NCBI GenBank assembly: GCA_037039685.1
Contig: JAWNGF010000006.1
Coordinates: 1,550,001-1,614,000 of the forward strand
Length of the DNA stretch: 64,000 nucleotides
Reading direction: 5' to 3'
Source of the DNA: Ceratobasidium sp. AG-K
Taxonomy: Eukaryota; Basidiomycota; Agaricomycetes; Cantharellales; Ceratobasidiaceae
The notes under the pieces were generated by a model. It was given only the letters and a program-made list of their open reading frames with translations, was not told where the DNA came from and did not search any database. A program made the translations under genes and the position numbers. Each line of letters opens with the position of its first letter. The first letter of the stretch is position 1. Below are positions 43,523-55,800 of the stretch, piece by piece.

Positions 43523-45783
43523 CGTCGTCATCGCTTGTGGCAGGTGCGAGGGTCAGCACATTCAGCCTAACGCTGCTCGCCATGCCTTTTCCACGTGTCG
43601 AGTGTAGGTCTTTGTCGTCCGGTTATGGGAGTTGATGTGTAATTGACAATTGCAAGTGGCTTCGAGCTGGTTCTGCGAAGTATCAACTGCATCGCCACAT
43701 TGTCTCCCAATTCACAAGCGTTCTTGTCCTGTCTCTTCCACATGAAAACCATCTCTAGTAAACCCAGGAATACATCTTTTACTCGGCGGGATAAGTACAG
43801 GATCGGCTTTCGCAGAGCACCATCCGTCAATCCCGGTGTGCACTAGGTATCCGAATCTATTCCCCTCGGTCGTGTTCCCGCCGCGTCCGACAATATCCGA
43901 GGGCACACTCCATCGGTTTCAATCTTACTAGACCCATTCCGTATCCTTTCCACACTTTGAGCACGTTTCATCGTTCACCCATTCGCAGGGAGTGAGAGAC
44001 CAGTCACCGGGTATTTGGTGAACAATCTGTGCAGTTTTCGGAGGTCGAATGCACTCGGGCGCCCCGTGAGCCGCTGGCGCCTCCTCCAACTGCACCGGCA
44101 CTGCGGGGCAGAATAGGGCCTGACAATGCGGTGTGTGTTAACAGATGTCCAGCACCCTTGTTGAGAACTCGACTCACCTAATGAATCTGAGGGATTCCAC
44201 CTGACATGTGATCCGTTGGGGCTTATTCTCGGTATACCAACGAACTGGGATGAGATTTATTATTCTGCCAACACGAGGGACAAGGTACCAACCTGAATTC
44301 CACGTGTTCGTCCGATTCAACTCCAAGAGTATACTGTGAAATTCCATCCGGCTAGAGCAGATACTCTTAGGCTCGAGATTGTCTCAAAGGGGGGGGGGAA
44401 GCAAACAGCAGAGGAGACTCAGGTTCAACAGATACTTGCCACAAATGCCCAAGTCATGGAGGAGCAGGAATTATCAATCACCGGAGCAAGGTCATACTTC
44501 GAGCTAACCATCAGCCAGGCGAGCAGCCGCAGGGCACGATCTGCGAGGGTCGTCTTCAGCTCGCACGGATAATGGATTACGCCGGCGTGCAAGCAGGCCT
44601 AGAAGCAGGGACGGATCAAGGGGTTGGCTTATGTGACGGGGCAGGCGGCGAATACGTACTGGTCAACACGAGAACGACCACCGTCGACTCACATCTGCCT
44701 CTGACAACAACTGAGTGGCCACAATAACAGTCAATCGACGCCTATAATCCCATAATCGGCACCAATATGACCAAGGTGTTTTCCTTCACGTACTCAAGAC
44801 TATCGAGATCGCTGCACGCTGTCTGCACATCAGCTTGAGTGCGAATAGTGGGTTAAATGGTCCTACACATACCAGCACTCTCGAAAAAGGAGAGCAAGTT
44901 GCAACGAACATTGAAGCGACCACAAAGAGGAGACTTCGTATAGCCGAGAGCCACGAGACTGGGGGGGACTCGGGTGTACTTCAGATTGCAGAGGTGAGTC
45001 GGTCGAACAGCCGTGGTAAGGATGGGCAGAAGGGTGGCGCATGACATGTGCGTCCCTGATGATCACAGCCACAGGGACGAGGAACTGATCGAGACGAACA
45101 AGCCTCGAGCAATTTCCCAGCACTCTTCCACAGTCGACCACCATGCAAGGAAGCGAGTATCGGCCCGTTCGCGCTGCGCATTAAAGTAGCAGTGAGTTGC
45201 TATGTGATAGTGAAGCTCACTCCGGGGGTAGAGTTCAACTATCGGTATGGTATTCGCTGATTCAATCACGCGATCGACCTGTTTGACGGCGCCCGACGGC
45301 ACCAGCCAACTCACCTTCGACCTTGAGCACGATCAGTCCGTCGGAGACTCGCAGTTGAGAGGCCCAGTCCAGTGCAATGTGGTGTACTGGTGATGGCATG
45401 GTCTTGTTCTCGGAGTCATTCCAACCCGCTTGTGACCCAACCATACGAACCTGCCCGGTCCCCGACAGGCACCTTACACGCGCACGTCGGCCAATTGTAA
45501 CCGGTTGTTGGTCAGGGTCCCGGGGATGATGCAGAACCTTGACTGCTGCTGTTGTCCTTCTGCCTGTGCTCGAGTGCGTGTGGCCCCCAGTCAAGGATGC
45601 TTGTTCCAATGCCCAGAAGGCTAGAATATCAGTCGTTGTTGACCAAGTTGGGCAGGGCATATGTAGCTTACACTCGGTCCTACTGTATGGGGCTGTCTGA
45701 TTGCGTAAATCATTCATATTTGGGTGATCGACGAGAATACAGGATGGCTGGACTCATGATACGATGAAGCGAAATGGAAATGA
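43523..45783. other. Spacer 1 with decayed, duplicated unrecognised genes
   Basis: Homologous to the spacer at 50633-52877. On the minus strand 43712-44300 holds fragments such as APAAHGAPECIRPPKTAQIVHQ and WVNDETCSKCGKDTEWV, split by stops. On the minus strand 44863-45717 holds RERADTRFLAWWSTVEECWEIA, then in another frame LDQFLVPVAVIIRDAHVM, and upstream VLHHPRDPDQQPVTIGRRARVR. Both segments have counterparts in spacer 2, so they were real genes copied along with the NLRs. I do not recognise the families. A run of ten G lies at 44389-44398. Confidence 0.5.
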
Positions 45784-48700
45784 CTATGGTTGGTAACACT
45801 CGGACCAGCGCCGACCGAGCACCAGCCCTTCACAGTCAACCAACAAAGTACCAGTAGGTCCGATAATCATCTGACGCTGAAGACCGGACAAGGCGGCTCT
45901 GGGCTGGACCTCGGGAGGGACCCAGAGCAGTAACCGGCCGTCCGAGGCGGTCACCCATCCACTCGCATCAGTCGACGCGCCGTTGGCAATGAACTCGATC
46001 GTTTCTGGGTCCGGATGACCTTCAAGCTGCGAGCTAGGGTTGGATACGCCTTCGCGTGCGCTCCACACTCGGATGGTCTGATCATCGGAGCCAGAGACGA
46101 TGCGAGTGCCGTCGGGCGAGTACGCAACCGAGTTGATCCAACCGGTGTGACCATTGAGCGGACTGGCGATGAGTGTGCCGTCCTGTGCGTTCCATACTCG
46201 GATGGTTCGATCGTCGGAGCCGAATACGATGCGAGTGCCATCGGGTGAGTACGCAACCGAGAAAATATAGCTGGTGTGACCCTCGAACGGACCCGCAACA
46301 AGTGCGCCGTCTTTTGCGTTCCATACTCGAATGGTCTTGTCGTCGGAGCCAGAAGCGATGCGCATGCCGTCGGGCGAATACGCAACCGAGTTCACACAGT
46401 CGCTGTGACCCTCGAGCGGACCAACATCAACTGAACCGTCTTCCACGTTCCACACTCGAATGGTTCCATCGTCGGAGCCAGAGGCAATGCGAGTTCCGTC
46501 GGGCGAGTACACCACCGAACTGACACAGTCGGTGTGACCCGTGAACGGTCCGGAGACGAGTGTGCCATCCTCTGCATTCCATACTCGGATCGTTCGATCG
46601 TTGGAGCCGGAGACGATGCGAGTGCCGTCGGGTGAGTACCCAACCGAGAGGACCGAGTCGGTGTGACCCTCGAGCGGCCCGACAGCCAGTGCGCCGTCAT
46701 GTGCGTGCCACACTCGGATCGTGTGGTCATCTGAGCCAGAGACGATGCGAGTGCCAGCGGGGGAGCACGCGACCGATATGACTGAGCCGGTGTGCCCCTC
46801 GAGTGGGCCGGCAATCAGCGAGCCGTTCTGTGCATGCCATATTCGGATAGTGTGGTCCCTGGAGCCAGAAACGATGCGAACGCCATCAGGGGAGTATGCA
46901 ACCGAGTTGATGGAGTCGGTGTGAGTGTTGGACTTCTTGGCGACGATTGTATCACCCTGCACGTCCCATACTCGAATGGTGCAGTCGTAGGAGCCAGAAA
47001 TGATGCAGGTGCCATCAAGTGAATATGCAACCGATGCGACTCCACCGGTGTGACCTTGGAACGGACCGGCGATAAGCGCACCACCCTGCGCGTTCCATAC
47101 ATGGATGGCGTTGTCGAAAGAGCCAGAGATGATACGACTACTGTCGGGAGAATATCCAACCCACAGGATCCCATGGGTGTGATTGACGAGGGGACCGGCG
47201 ACGACCGTGCCATCCCGGGCATCCCATATTCGAATGCTATGATCCCTGGAGCCGGAGACGATATGAACACCGTTGGGCGAGTAGGCGACCGACCAAACCG
47301 CGCCAGTGTGGCCCTCGAGCAGGCCGATGGCAGCTGTACCACCCTCCGCACTCCATACTCGAACAGTCATATCGTCGGAGCTGGAAACAAGGTGAGTGCC
47401 GTCAGGCGAGTACGCAATCGCCCAGATCCGGTCGGTATGACCCTCGAGAGGACCGGCGACAAGTGTACCATCATCTGCACTCCATATCCGGATTGTCTTG
47501 TCGCTTGACCCAGAGGCAATGTGAACGCCATCAGGTGAGAAGGCGACTGATTGTACTGTGTCGGTGTGACCCTCAAGTGGACCAGCGATCATTGTGCCAT
47601 CCTTTGCGTCCCAGATTCGGATGCTGTCATCGACGGAGCCAGAGGCAATGCGGGACCCCTCGGGTGAGTATGAGACAGACTGGATCGAGCCGGTGTGACC
47701 CTCGAGTGGGCTGATGACGAGTATACCATCGCTTGCGCTCCGTATTGCCACTACTCCATCCTTGCACCCATATGCAATCCGGCGACCATCGGGCGAAAGC
47801 GCGATAGTATTCACCTCCGACTCGACCGTCCAAGTGGCAATCATCGCTGTACCCTTTCCTTCTAATGCGCTTCCAGATACGTTGATAAGCCCCTTCGTCT
47901 TTGGGTAGTAGTAGGCGGACACGAAGCTTGATTTGGTGTAGAATGGAAGCGCGGATATGTAGATATGAGGAGTGGATCGCGATACCGGATTGGCTGCAAA
48001 ACCTGAGGCGAATTTTCGGGCGTCTTCGACGTATGTTATGATGTCACTTGTTGTGGTATCCGCCTGGGACGGCGTACAAGGATTAGCATATTGTGCTCGG
48101 CTGTTATGGAGGACAACTCACCGCAACCCACAACCTGGCTTTTGCGAGGAGCCCTAAGCCCACATCCATCTTCCGGTTCAGGTTCATCACTTCCATCCAG
48201 AACAGCAGTCGATTCGATAGGAAGTCCGCTAACTCGGAGCACCGTGGCTCAGAATACCTCGTTTCCTTTAAATGGTCCGCCCAGTATTGGCAGGCATACC
48301 ACAGCACTGATGGTACAGCCTGTGCCAGTTTCTTGTCGAGGTCTTCTACTTGGCCGTCGGGCACAAACGACGAGTCCAGGTCGCAGATGTTGAACCGTAG
48401 CTGGGACTCCATCACTTCAAAGCAACGTTGCGCAAGTCCTGTGCTGAAAGTGGCTAAATCGCAGTGATACGACTGCGAGCGGGTTTTCTCAAACATAAAG
48501 TCGGGAAAGGACGCATGCAGTGTCGTCACGGGCCCGTCGGATTCTGGAATATGTAGGACGGCCCGAAGTGGTTCCAAGGCGGCCAGTGTCTGTGCCTCAT
48601 CGTCCAGTTTGGTCATTGCGGTAAGTGTTCCGATCAACAGCGGCTCCTGCGCGCATACGACTGTGTGGAGCACGCGACGGACATCCTCCACTTCGATAGC

Positions 48701-50632
48701 GCCCGGCTCCTGCTCGTTGAGTGCTGCCTCCAATACGGATCTGTAAAGCGCGTCGATCGCCGCGTACTGTGCAGTCGATACTCGAGTCATTGAAAGCACA
48801 GACCGAAGGCGTCCCTTTGGATTTGTGTGGGGTTTGTTAGGCTGGATATAGCGCACGAGGGTTGCGGCATAGATGAATAGTGTGCCCGAACGCCGTACGA
48901 GCTCCTGGATATCTGTGGGCTCGGGTAACATTGGCGCCAGCTCGGATTGAAGGTAAAGTTCGATATCCGCCTGTACTAATGAAGCTTCGACCGCATGCAA
49001 ATGAAGCACGCCACGACATCCTTGATTGTGCGACATCATTCGGTTGTAGACCTCCGGTTCCGGTCGACTCGTAACAAAAAACCTCAGCGGAAGACCTTTG
49101 GCGGACTTGAGAAGCGTCGATAACAAAATCTCAACCTCGGTCATATTGTCACATTCGTCCAATGCATCGATCACCACCACCAGATGGCTCGGCATCGCCT
49201 CCTTGACTTTCAATAGAGGTTCCTTCAGCAGCTGATCAAACTGCTTTGTCAAGTTCGTATTGCCAACATCGGGATTGTCTTGGAGGGATTCACAGAGTGC
49301 CGACCGAAATGGGATGGAGTACCGAGCTAGCTGATAGGCGATAGTGGGTAGGATTCGAGCAGCGGCACGACAGTCGGGCGCGGTCCGAGTGCAGAAGAAG
49401 CTGGCTGCTAGTCGCTTGGTCTGCTCGAGCGATTCGGAAAAGGTGCATGCGATTGTGGTCTTGCCGGTTCCCGCCATGCCGTTCATCCAATATATGTCTG
49501 CTTGGTCGGGGTCGTATGACCAGTCGTTCAGGCCAGACAATATCGCCGTACGTGTGTTGGTGGTGCAGGTGCGTCGGCTGATGGAAGTGGATAGGGTAGA
49601 GTCGTACGTAGCGAGGTGGACTGGCCCCAGTCTGTCAAGCAGGGCAATCTATGCAATAAACGCGACATATTATCATCCAGATTACTCGGCCACTGCGAAC
49701 GTACCGATGCTTGGTCGTTGACAGTCTTCCACATGCTCATGCTTGCGTCCGCCTGTAAAACAGTCAATATACGTCCAAATGGGAGACCGTCGTTGAGCTT
49801 TCGCACCTGAAGCTGCCTGAATAGAGACCCGATGCGGCGATAGCACTTGCTAAGCAGCTCCTCCTCGGCATTTGCTTCGAATAGCCTCCATCCACCTGCT
49901 CGATCTCGCCTTTTTTCGATTATCTTTACTTGCTCTTCGATTCCTCTGCCCACAGTGTCAACCAGAGCATGGGTCGGCGAGTATCATTTCACTTACCGTG
50001 CTACATTGATAACAGCATCTGACATCCGTGCCGAGGTGGTTTGTCCCATGTGCTGGACCATTAGATTCGAGAGCGTAGCAAGTTCCGATGCCAGCTCCTC
50101 GCGTTCGTCGTGATTCACGGCCAATTGCTACCCGCGTATCTCTTAGCAAACTGCAGCCCGAATAAGAAAGCCTGCATACCTGCATGAGGTCGAGACAACT
50201 GATAACTAAGCCGACGGCGGACTGGACCGGAGGAAACACCTCGGTATTCTTGTGCAACACTTGAAGCGAGGCATTCAGCACAGTCCATGCTCCAGTCGGG
50301 GAAGTAGTTTGAGTCGGATCGAGCGCGGGTGTGGATGCGGTCGCAGTTTGGACGGGAGGCGAGTCGCTCGGTGCTGGACTCGGTGCGCGTGCGGGTGTCA
50401 CAGGTACAGGTGACGATAGCCGAGACACAGCTGGGACCGGCACAGGGGCAAGAAGTGTCGCTGGTCCAAAATTGAGATCTGGACTGGGTTGGGGGCGTGG
50501 AGAAGGCGAGCGAGCGCCAGACGATGGAGCTGGTGTTGTTTGTCCACTCGGTTTAGGCTGGATGATCTTGTCGATCCGCTTGCTGAACGACTTGCGAAAG
50601 CCAGACTCAGGTTTTGAAGGCGAGGAACCCAT
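45784..50632 (-). CDS. NLR2: NACHT-WD40 protein (fungal NLR)
   Basis: Start MGSSPSKPESGFRKSFSKR at 50632, stop at 45784 (RRWSECYQP). Layout: an N-terminal MGSxxSKP motif fitting N-myristoylation, a Pro-rich linker, a helical bundle-like region (FPPVQSAVGLVISCLDLMQ, HDEREELASELATLSNLM, GIEEQVKIIEKRRDR), NACHT (GMAGTGKTT, VVVIDALDECD, ORF 48104-49540), a winged-helix-like arm region, and then WD40. Thirteen regular 43-residue repeats lie between two degenerate ones, enough for two propellers. Introns at the 5' side are short and conserved among the three paralogues. The homologous family includes HET-E/HET-D-type incompatibility proteins, in which WD40 binds a ligand and NACHT oligomerises. The ligand here is unknown. 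The gene appears intact. Confidence 0.9.
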
Positions 50633-52877
50633 CGTCGTCGTCGCTCGTGGCTGGTGGGAGGGTCGTGCACCATGCCTTTTCCACGTGTAGTCGCACTCTT
50701 TGTTGTCTGGTTGAGGTAATTGATGCCCAATTGCCAATTGCAAGTGGCTTTGAGCTAGTTCTGCGCAGTACCACCTGCTAAATTACTTCCTGATTCACGA
50801 GCGATCTTGTCTTGTCGCTCAAGAGTGAGATTTGTTTCTGATGAATTGAGCGATGCATATTTTCTTTGGGAGGTTAAGTACATGACTGCGAGTCGCAAAG
50901 CAGTATCCAACAACGGGGTGTGTGTTCGGACGTGCGTCTCTCGGACATACGCCCGCCGTGCCTGATCTAGCCCGAGAGATTCACCCAACCAATGCGGGAC
51001 GTACCAGACCAGCTCCGTATCCTTCCCATATTCCGAGCCCGTTCCATCGTTCACTCATCGGCAAGGACCCAAAAACTATCCGCCCGGGTTTTGTGAACTT
51101 GAACAATCTGCTCGTGTTTTGGGGAAATCGAAAGTACTTGAGTGTTCCGTGAGCGGCTGGCGCCACGCCTGACCGCACTGGAAGCACTGGGGCGGGATAG
51201 AATCTGACTATGCGATCCCGGTTAGCAGATTTCCAGACACCTTGCCAAAAATTCAACTTACCGGATGAGTATGAGGGATGCCGCCCGATATTTAATCCGT
51301 TTGGGCCCATCACCGGTCCACCGACGAGCTGGGATGAGATTGAGTACTCTGCCAACAGAAGCGCCAAGGGACTCACATTTATGTCACGCGTTTGTCCAAT
51401 CCAACTGCCAACCTAGACTACAGAATCCCGTCCTACTAGGGCAAATAACATGAACCACGAGATTTCCTCGGATGAAGAAGAGACAAACTGGCGCTGGGGG
51501 GAGTTCAAGGTCAGTAAAACCCGGCATTAGCTAAGAGCGCCTGGCTCACGGAGGAGCACAGCGTGTCAACCACCAGACCATGGTCGTACTTCGAGGAGAC
51601 CATCAGCGAGGCGAGAGAGCTAGAGAGCAGACTCTACGAGGGTTGTTGTCAGCTCATGTGGATGCTGGATCGCGCCTGTGTGCCAGCGAGGCTAGAAGCG
51701 GGGACAGAGTAAGGGGCTGGCTTACACAACGGGGAAGGCGGCAGCTACATACCGGTGGTCAGCACGAGAAAGGCTGAAGTCTGCTCAGCCACCTTTGACA
51801 ACCACCAAGTCGCCACAAGGACGGTTGATTGAGACCTGAAGTGCCAGAAGGGGCGCGGATACGAGCGAGGCGGTTTCTGCCACGTGCTCGACTCTATCAA
51901 GATCATTGCATTCTGTCTGGAAGTCAGCCTGAGTGTAAACGGCGAGATAAATGCGTCCATACATACCACTGCTGTCGAAAAAGGAGAGTGAGTTGCAACG
52001 AAATGCTGGGGCGACTACGACGAGGGGATTTCGAAGAGCCGAGAGCCACGAGAGGGGGAGTGCCCGAGTGTATTTGAGACGGTAGAGACAGTTTGGGTGC
52101 GTTGGCCAACACGTCGTGGTTGGGATCGACAAACGCTTGGCACGGGACACGCGCGTCCCTGATGATCACAGCCACAGGGACGACGAACTGATCGAGGGAA
52201 ACAGGCTCGATCAATTGCCACAAAATCTCCCCCACGGCCGCCCGCCATGCCAGAAAGCGGGTATCAGTCTGTTCGCGGTGAGTATTGGAGGAACAGTGAA
52301 GACCTATGTTAGCTTCAAGCTGACATAAGCTGGGCAATGTGAACTGTTGACATTCGTGCATTCCATCACGGGATCGACCTGGGTGCACGTCAACCGACGC
52401 CACCAGCCAACACACTCTCGACCTTGAGTGCGGTATGTTCGCAGCCCTGATGCTCAGTCCCGTTCAATGTGGTGCACTGGTGATGCTATGGGCTTGGCTT
52501 CGGAGTCATTACCATTTACTCATGACCCAACCGCGCGAACGCGCCTGGCCTCTGACAGGCGTCTGATCCGCGCCCGTCTCCCAATTCGTACCTGTCGTTG
52601 CTCAAGGTCCCCGGGCAGATGCAGAACCGTGATCGCTGCTGCATTCCTGCTGCGTGTGGTTGGGCACGTGTGGTACTCGGCCAACGCCTCTCGTCCTGCA
52701 TGTCCTCAAGACTGGTACATTCGGCCTTGTAAATCGAATTGGGCAAGGGATAAATGGTAAACACTCGGTCTTATTGTATAGGAGGTGTCTGTCTTGTGTG
52801 AATATCTAGTATTTAGGTTATCGATGAGAATACAGAATGGCTCGGACTGATAACACAATGAAACAAAATGAAAATGA
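50633..52877. other. Spacer 2 with decayed, duplicated unrecognised genes
   Basis: The minus strand at 50755-51376 encodes fragments FYPAPVLPV...APAAHGTLKYFRFP and, in another frame, VNDGTGSEYGKDTELVWYVPHW and RREALG-type continuation, homologous to 43712-44300. The minus strand at 51924-52415 encodes REQTDTRFLAWRAAVGEILWQ and LDQFVVPVAVIIRDARVP in one frame, homologous to 44863-45314 but without the frameshift. At 51420-51520 the plus strand has HEISSDEEETNWRWGEF. These are paired relics of at least two genes between NLR copies. The families are not recognised. Confidence 0.5.
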
Positions 52878-55800
52878 TCATTCACGGTAACACTCGGACC
52901 AGCGCCGACCAAGGACCAGCCCCTCATAGTCCACCAACAAACTATCAGTAGGTCCGATGACCATCTGACACCGAAGACTGGACAAGGCGGCTCTGGGCTG
53001 GACCTCGGGAGGGACCCAGAGCAGTAGCCGACCGTCCGAGGCGGTCACCCATCCACTCGCATCAGTCAACGCGCCGTTGGCAATGAACTCGATCGGTTCT
53101 GGGTCCGGATGACCTTCAACCTGCGAGCTGGGGTCGGATACGCCTTCGCGTGCGCTCCACACTCGGATGGTCTGATCATCGGAGCCAGAGACGATGCGGG
53201 TGCCGTCGGGCGAGTATGCAACCGAGTGGATATAGTGGGTGTGACCATTGAGAGGACCGGCGACGAGCGTGCCGTCCTGTGCGTTCCATACTCGGATGGT
53301 TCGATCGTCGGAGCCAGAGACGATGCGAGTGCCATCGGGCGAGTACCCAACCGATCGGACCCAGTCGGTGTGACCCTCGAACGGACCCGCAACAAGTGCA
53401 CCGTCTTTTGCGTTCCATACTCGAATGGTCTTGTCGTCGGAGCCAGAAGCGATGCGCGTCCCGTCGGGCGAATACACAACCGACCTCACATAGTCGCTGT
53501 GACCCTCGAGCGGACCAACATCAGTTGAACCGTCTTCCACCTTCCACACTCGAATGGTTCCATTGGAGGAGCCAGAGGCAATGCGAGTTCCGTCGGGCGA
53601 GTACACCACCGGCCTGACATAGTCGGTGTGGCCCATGAACGGTCCGGAGACGAGTGTGCCATCCTCTGCATTCCATACTCGGATCGTTCGATCGGTGGAG
53701 CTGGAGACAATGCGAGTGCCGTCGGGCGAGTACCCAACCGAGAGGACCGAGTCGGTGTGACCCTCGAGCGGCCCGACAGCCAGTGCACCGTCATGTGCGT
53801 TCCAGACTCGGATCGTGCGGTCATCTGAGCCAGAGGCGATGCGAGTGCCAGCGGGTGAGTACACCACCGACCTGACCGAGTCGGTGTGACCCTCGAGTGG
53901 ACCGGCAATGAGCGAGCCATTCTGTGTGTGCCATATTCGGATGGTGTGGTCGCTGGAGCCAGAAACGATGCGAGTGCCGTCAGGGGAGTATGCGACCGAG
54001 TTGATGGAGGCCGTGTGGCTGTCGGACTTTCGAGCGACGGGTGTGTCACCCTGGGTGTCCCATACCCGAATGGTAGAGTCATAGGAACCAGAGATGATGT
54101 GAGTGCCGTCCGATGAGTATGCAACCGACGTGATCCCGCCAATGTGGCCCTTCAGCGGTCCGGATATAGGCGTACCGTCTTGTGCATCCCATACGCGGAT
54201 GGTGTTGTCGCTGGAGCCGGAGACGATACGAGTGCTGTCGGGAGAATATGCCACCGATAGAACCAAGCTGGTGTGACCTTCTACTGGACCAGCGATGAGT
54301 GTCCCATCTTTGGCGTCCCAGACTCGGATGGTTTTATCATATGAACCGGATGCAATGTGCGCGCCGTTGGGTGAGTATGTGACGGATCTGACCGACTCTG
54401 TGTGACCTTCGAGCGGACCGGTGACGAGCGCACCGTTCACGGCATTCCAGATCCGGGTGGTGTTATCATCGGACCCAGAAATGATGCAAGAGCCTTCGGG
54501 GGAATACGCAAGAGCCCGAACCCTCTTGGTGTGGCCCTTCAACGGACCAGCGACGAGCGTGCCGTCTTGTGCGCTCCACACCCGGATTGTGCAATCATCG
54601 GAGCCAGAGACAACACGAGTGCCGTCGGGAGAATAAGCAACCGCCGCAACCTCGCCGCTGTGGCCCTCGAGGGGGCCAACGGCAAGCGTATTATTCTGCG
54701 TGTTCCAGATTCGGATAGTTCTGTCAGCAGAGCCAGTGACCAGCCGAGTGCCGTTGGATGAGAAGGCGACCGACCGCACTTGTTTGGTGTGGCCCCCGAG
54801 TGGGCTGCCGACCAGTATACCATCGCTTAAGCTCCGAATCGCGACCACTCCATTTTCGCACCCATACGCTATCCGCCTACCATCGGGCGAGGGTACCATG
54901 CAGTAAACCTCTGATTCGACTGTCCAGCTTGCGATCGTCGACGTCTCTCTTCCTTCCAATGCACTTCCAGTTACATTGATAACCCTCCTCGTCCTATCGT
55001 AGTACTGTTCGAACACGAAGCTTGACTTGAGGCAAAATGGAAGCGCGGATATATATATATGGGGAGTGCTTTGCGACACTGGGTTGGCAGCAAAATTGGA
55101 TACAAATTTCCTGGCGTCCTCGACGTGTCGGGCGACATCACTTGAGATTGTACGGGTCTAAGGCAATGAGCTGGAGTTAGCGCATAACATTCGATATTGG
55201 GGCAGTCTAACTCACAGATATCCATGACCTTGTCTTTGCGAGGAGTTCTAATCCCGTCCCTATCCTCCGCGTCAAGTTCATCACCTCCATCCAAAACAGT
55301 AGTCGATGAGATAGAAAGACTTCCAGCCGGGAGCACAGCGGTTCCGAGAACTTGGTTTCCTTCAGGTGATCCGCCCAATACAGGCATGCGTAGAAAAGCA
55401 ATGGTGATATGGCCTTGATTACCTTCTCCTCGAGGTTTTCTACTTTGAGGTCAGGCGTAAATGAGGAATCTAGGTTGCAGATGTTGAACCGCAGTTGCGC
55501 CTCCATCACCTCGAAGGACCTTCGTGCAAGCAGTTCGTTACAAACAACCTGATCGCAACAGTATGGCCGAGAGCGGGTTGCGTCGAACATAAAGTCGGGA
55601 AAAGACGCATGCAATGTCGATACGAGTCCATGGATTTCTGATACGTGGACCACGGCCCGAAGGCGCTGCAATGCAGCCAGTGTCCGAGCTTTGTCGTAGA
55701 GTTCGGCCATTTCTGTGAGTGATCCGATCGACAGCGGCTCCCGCGCGCATAGTACCGTCCGGAGCACAGCAGGTACATCTTCCACCTCTGCAGCTTCACG

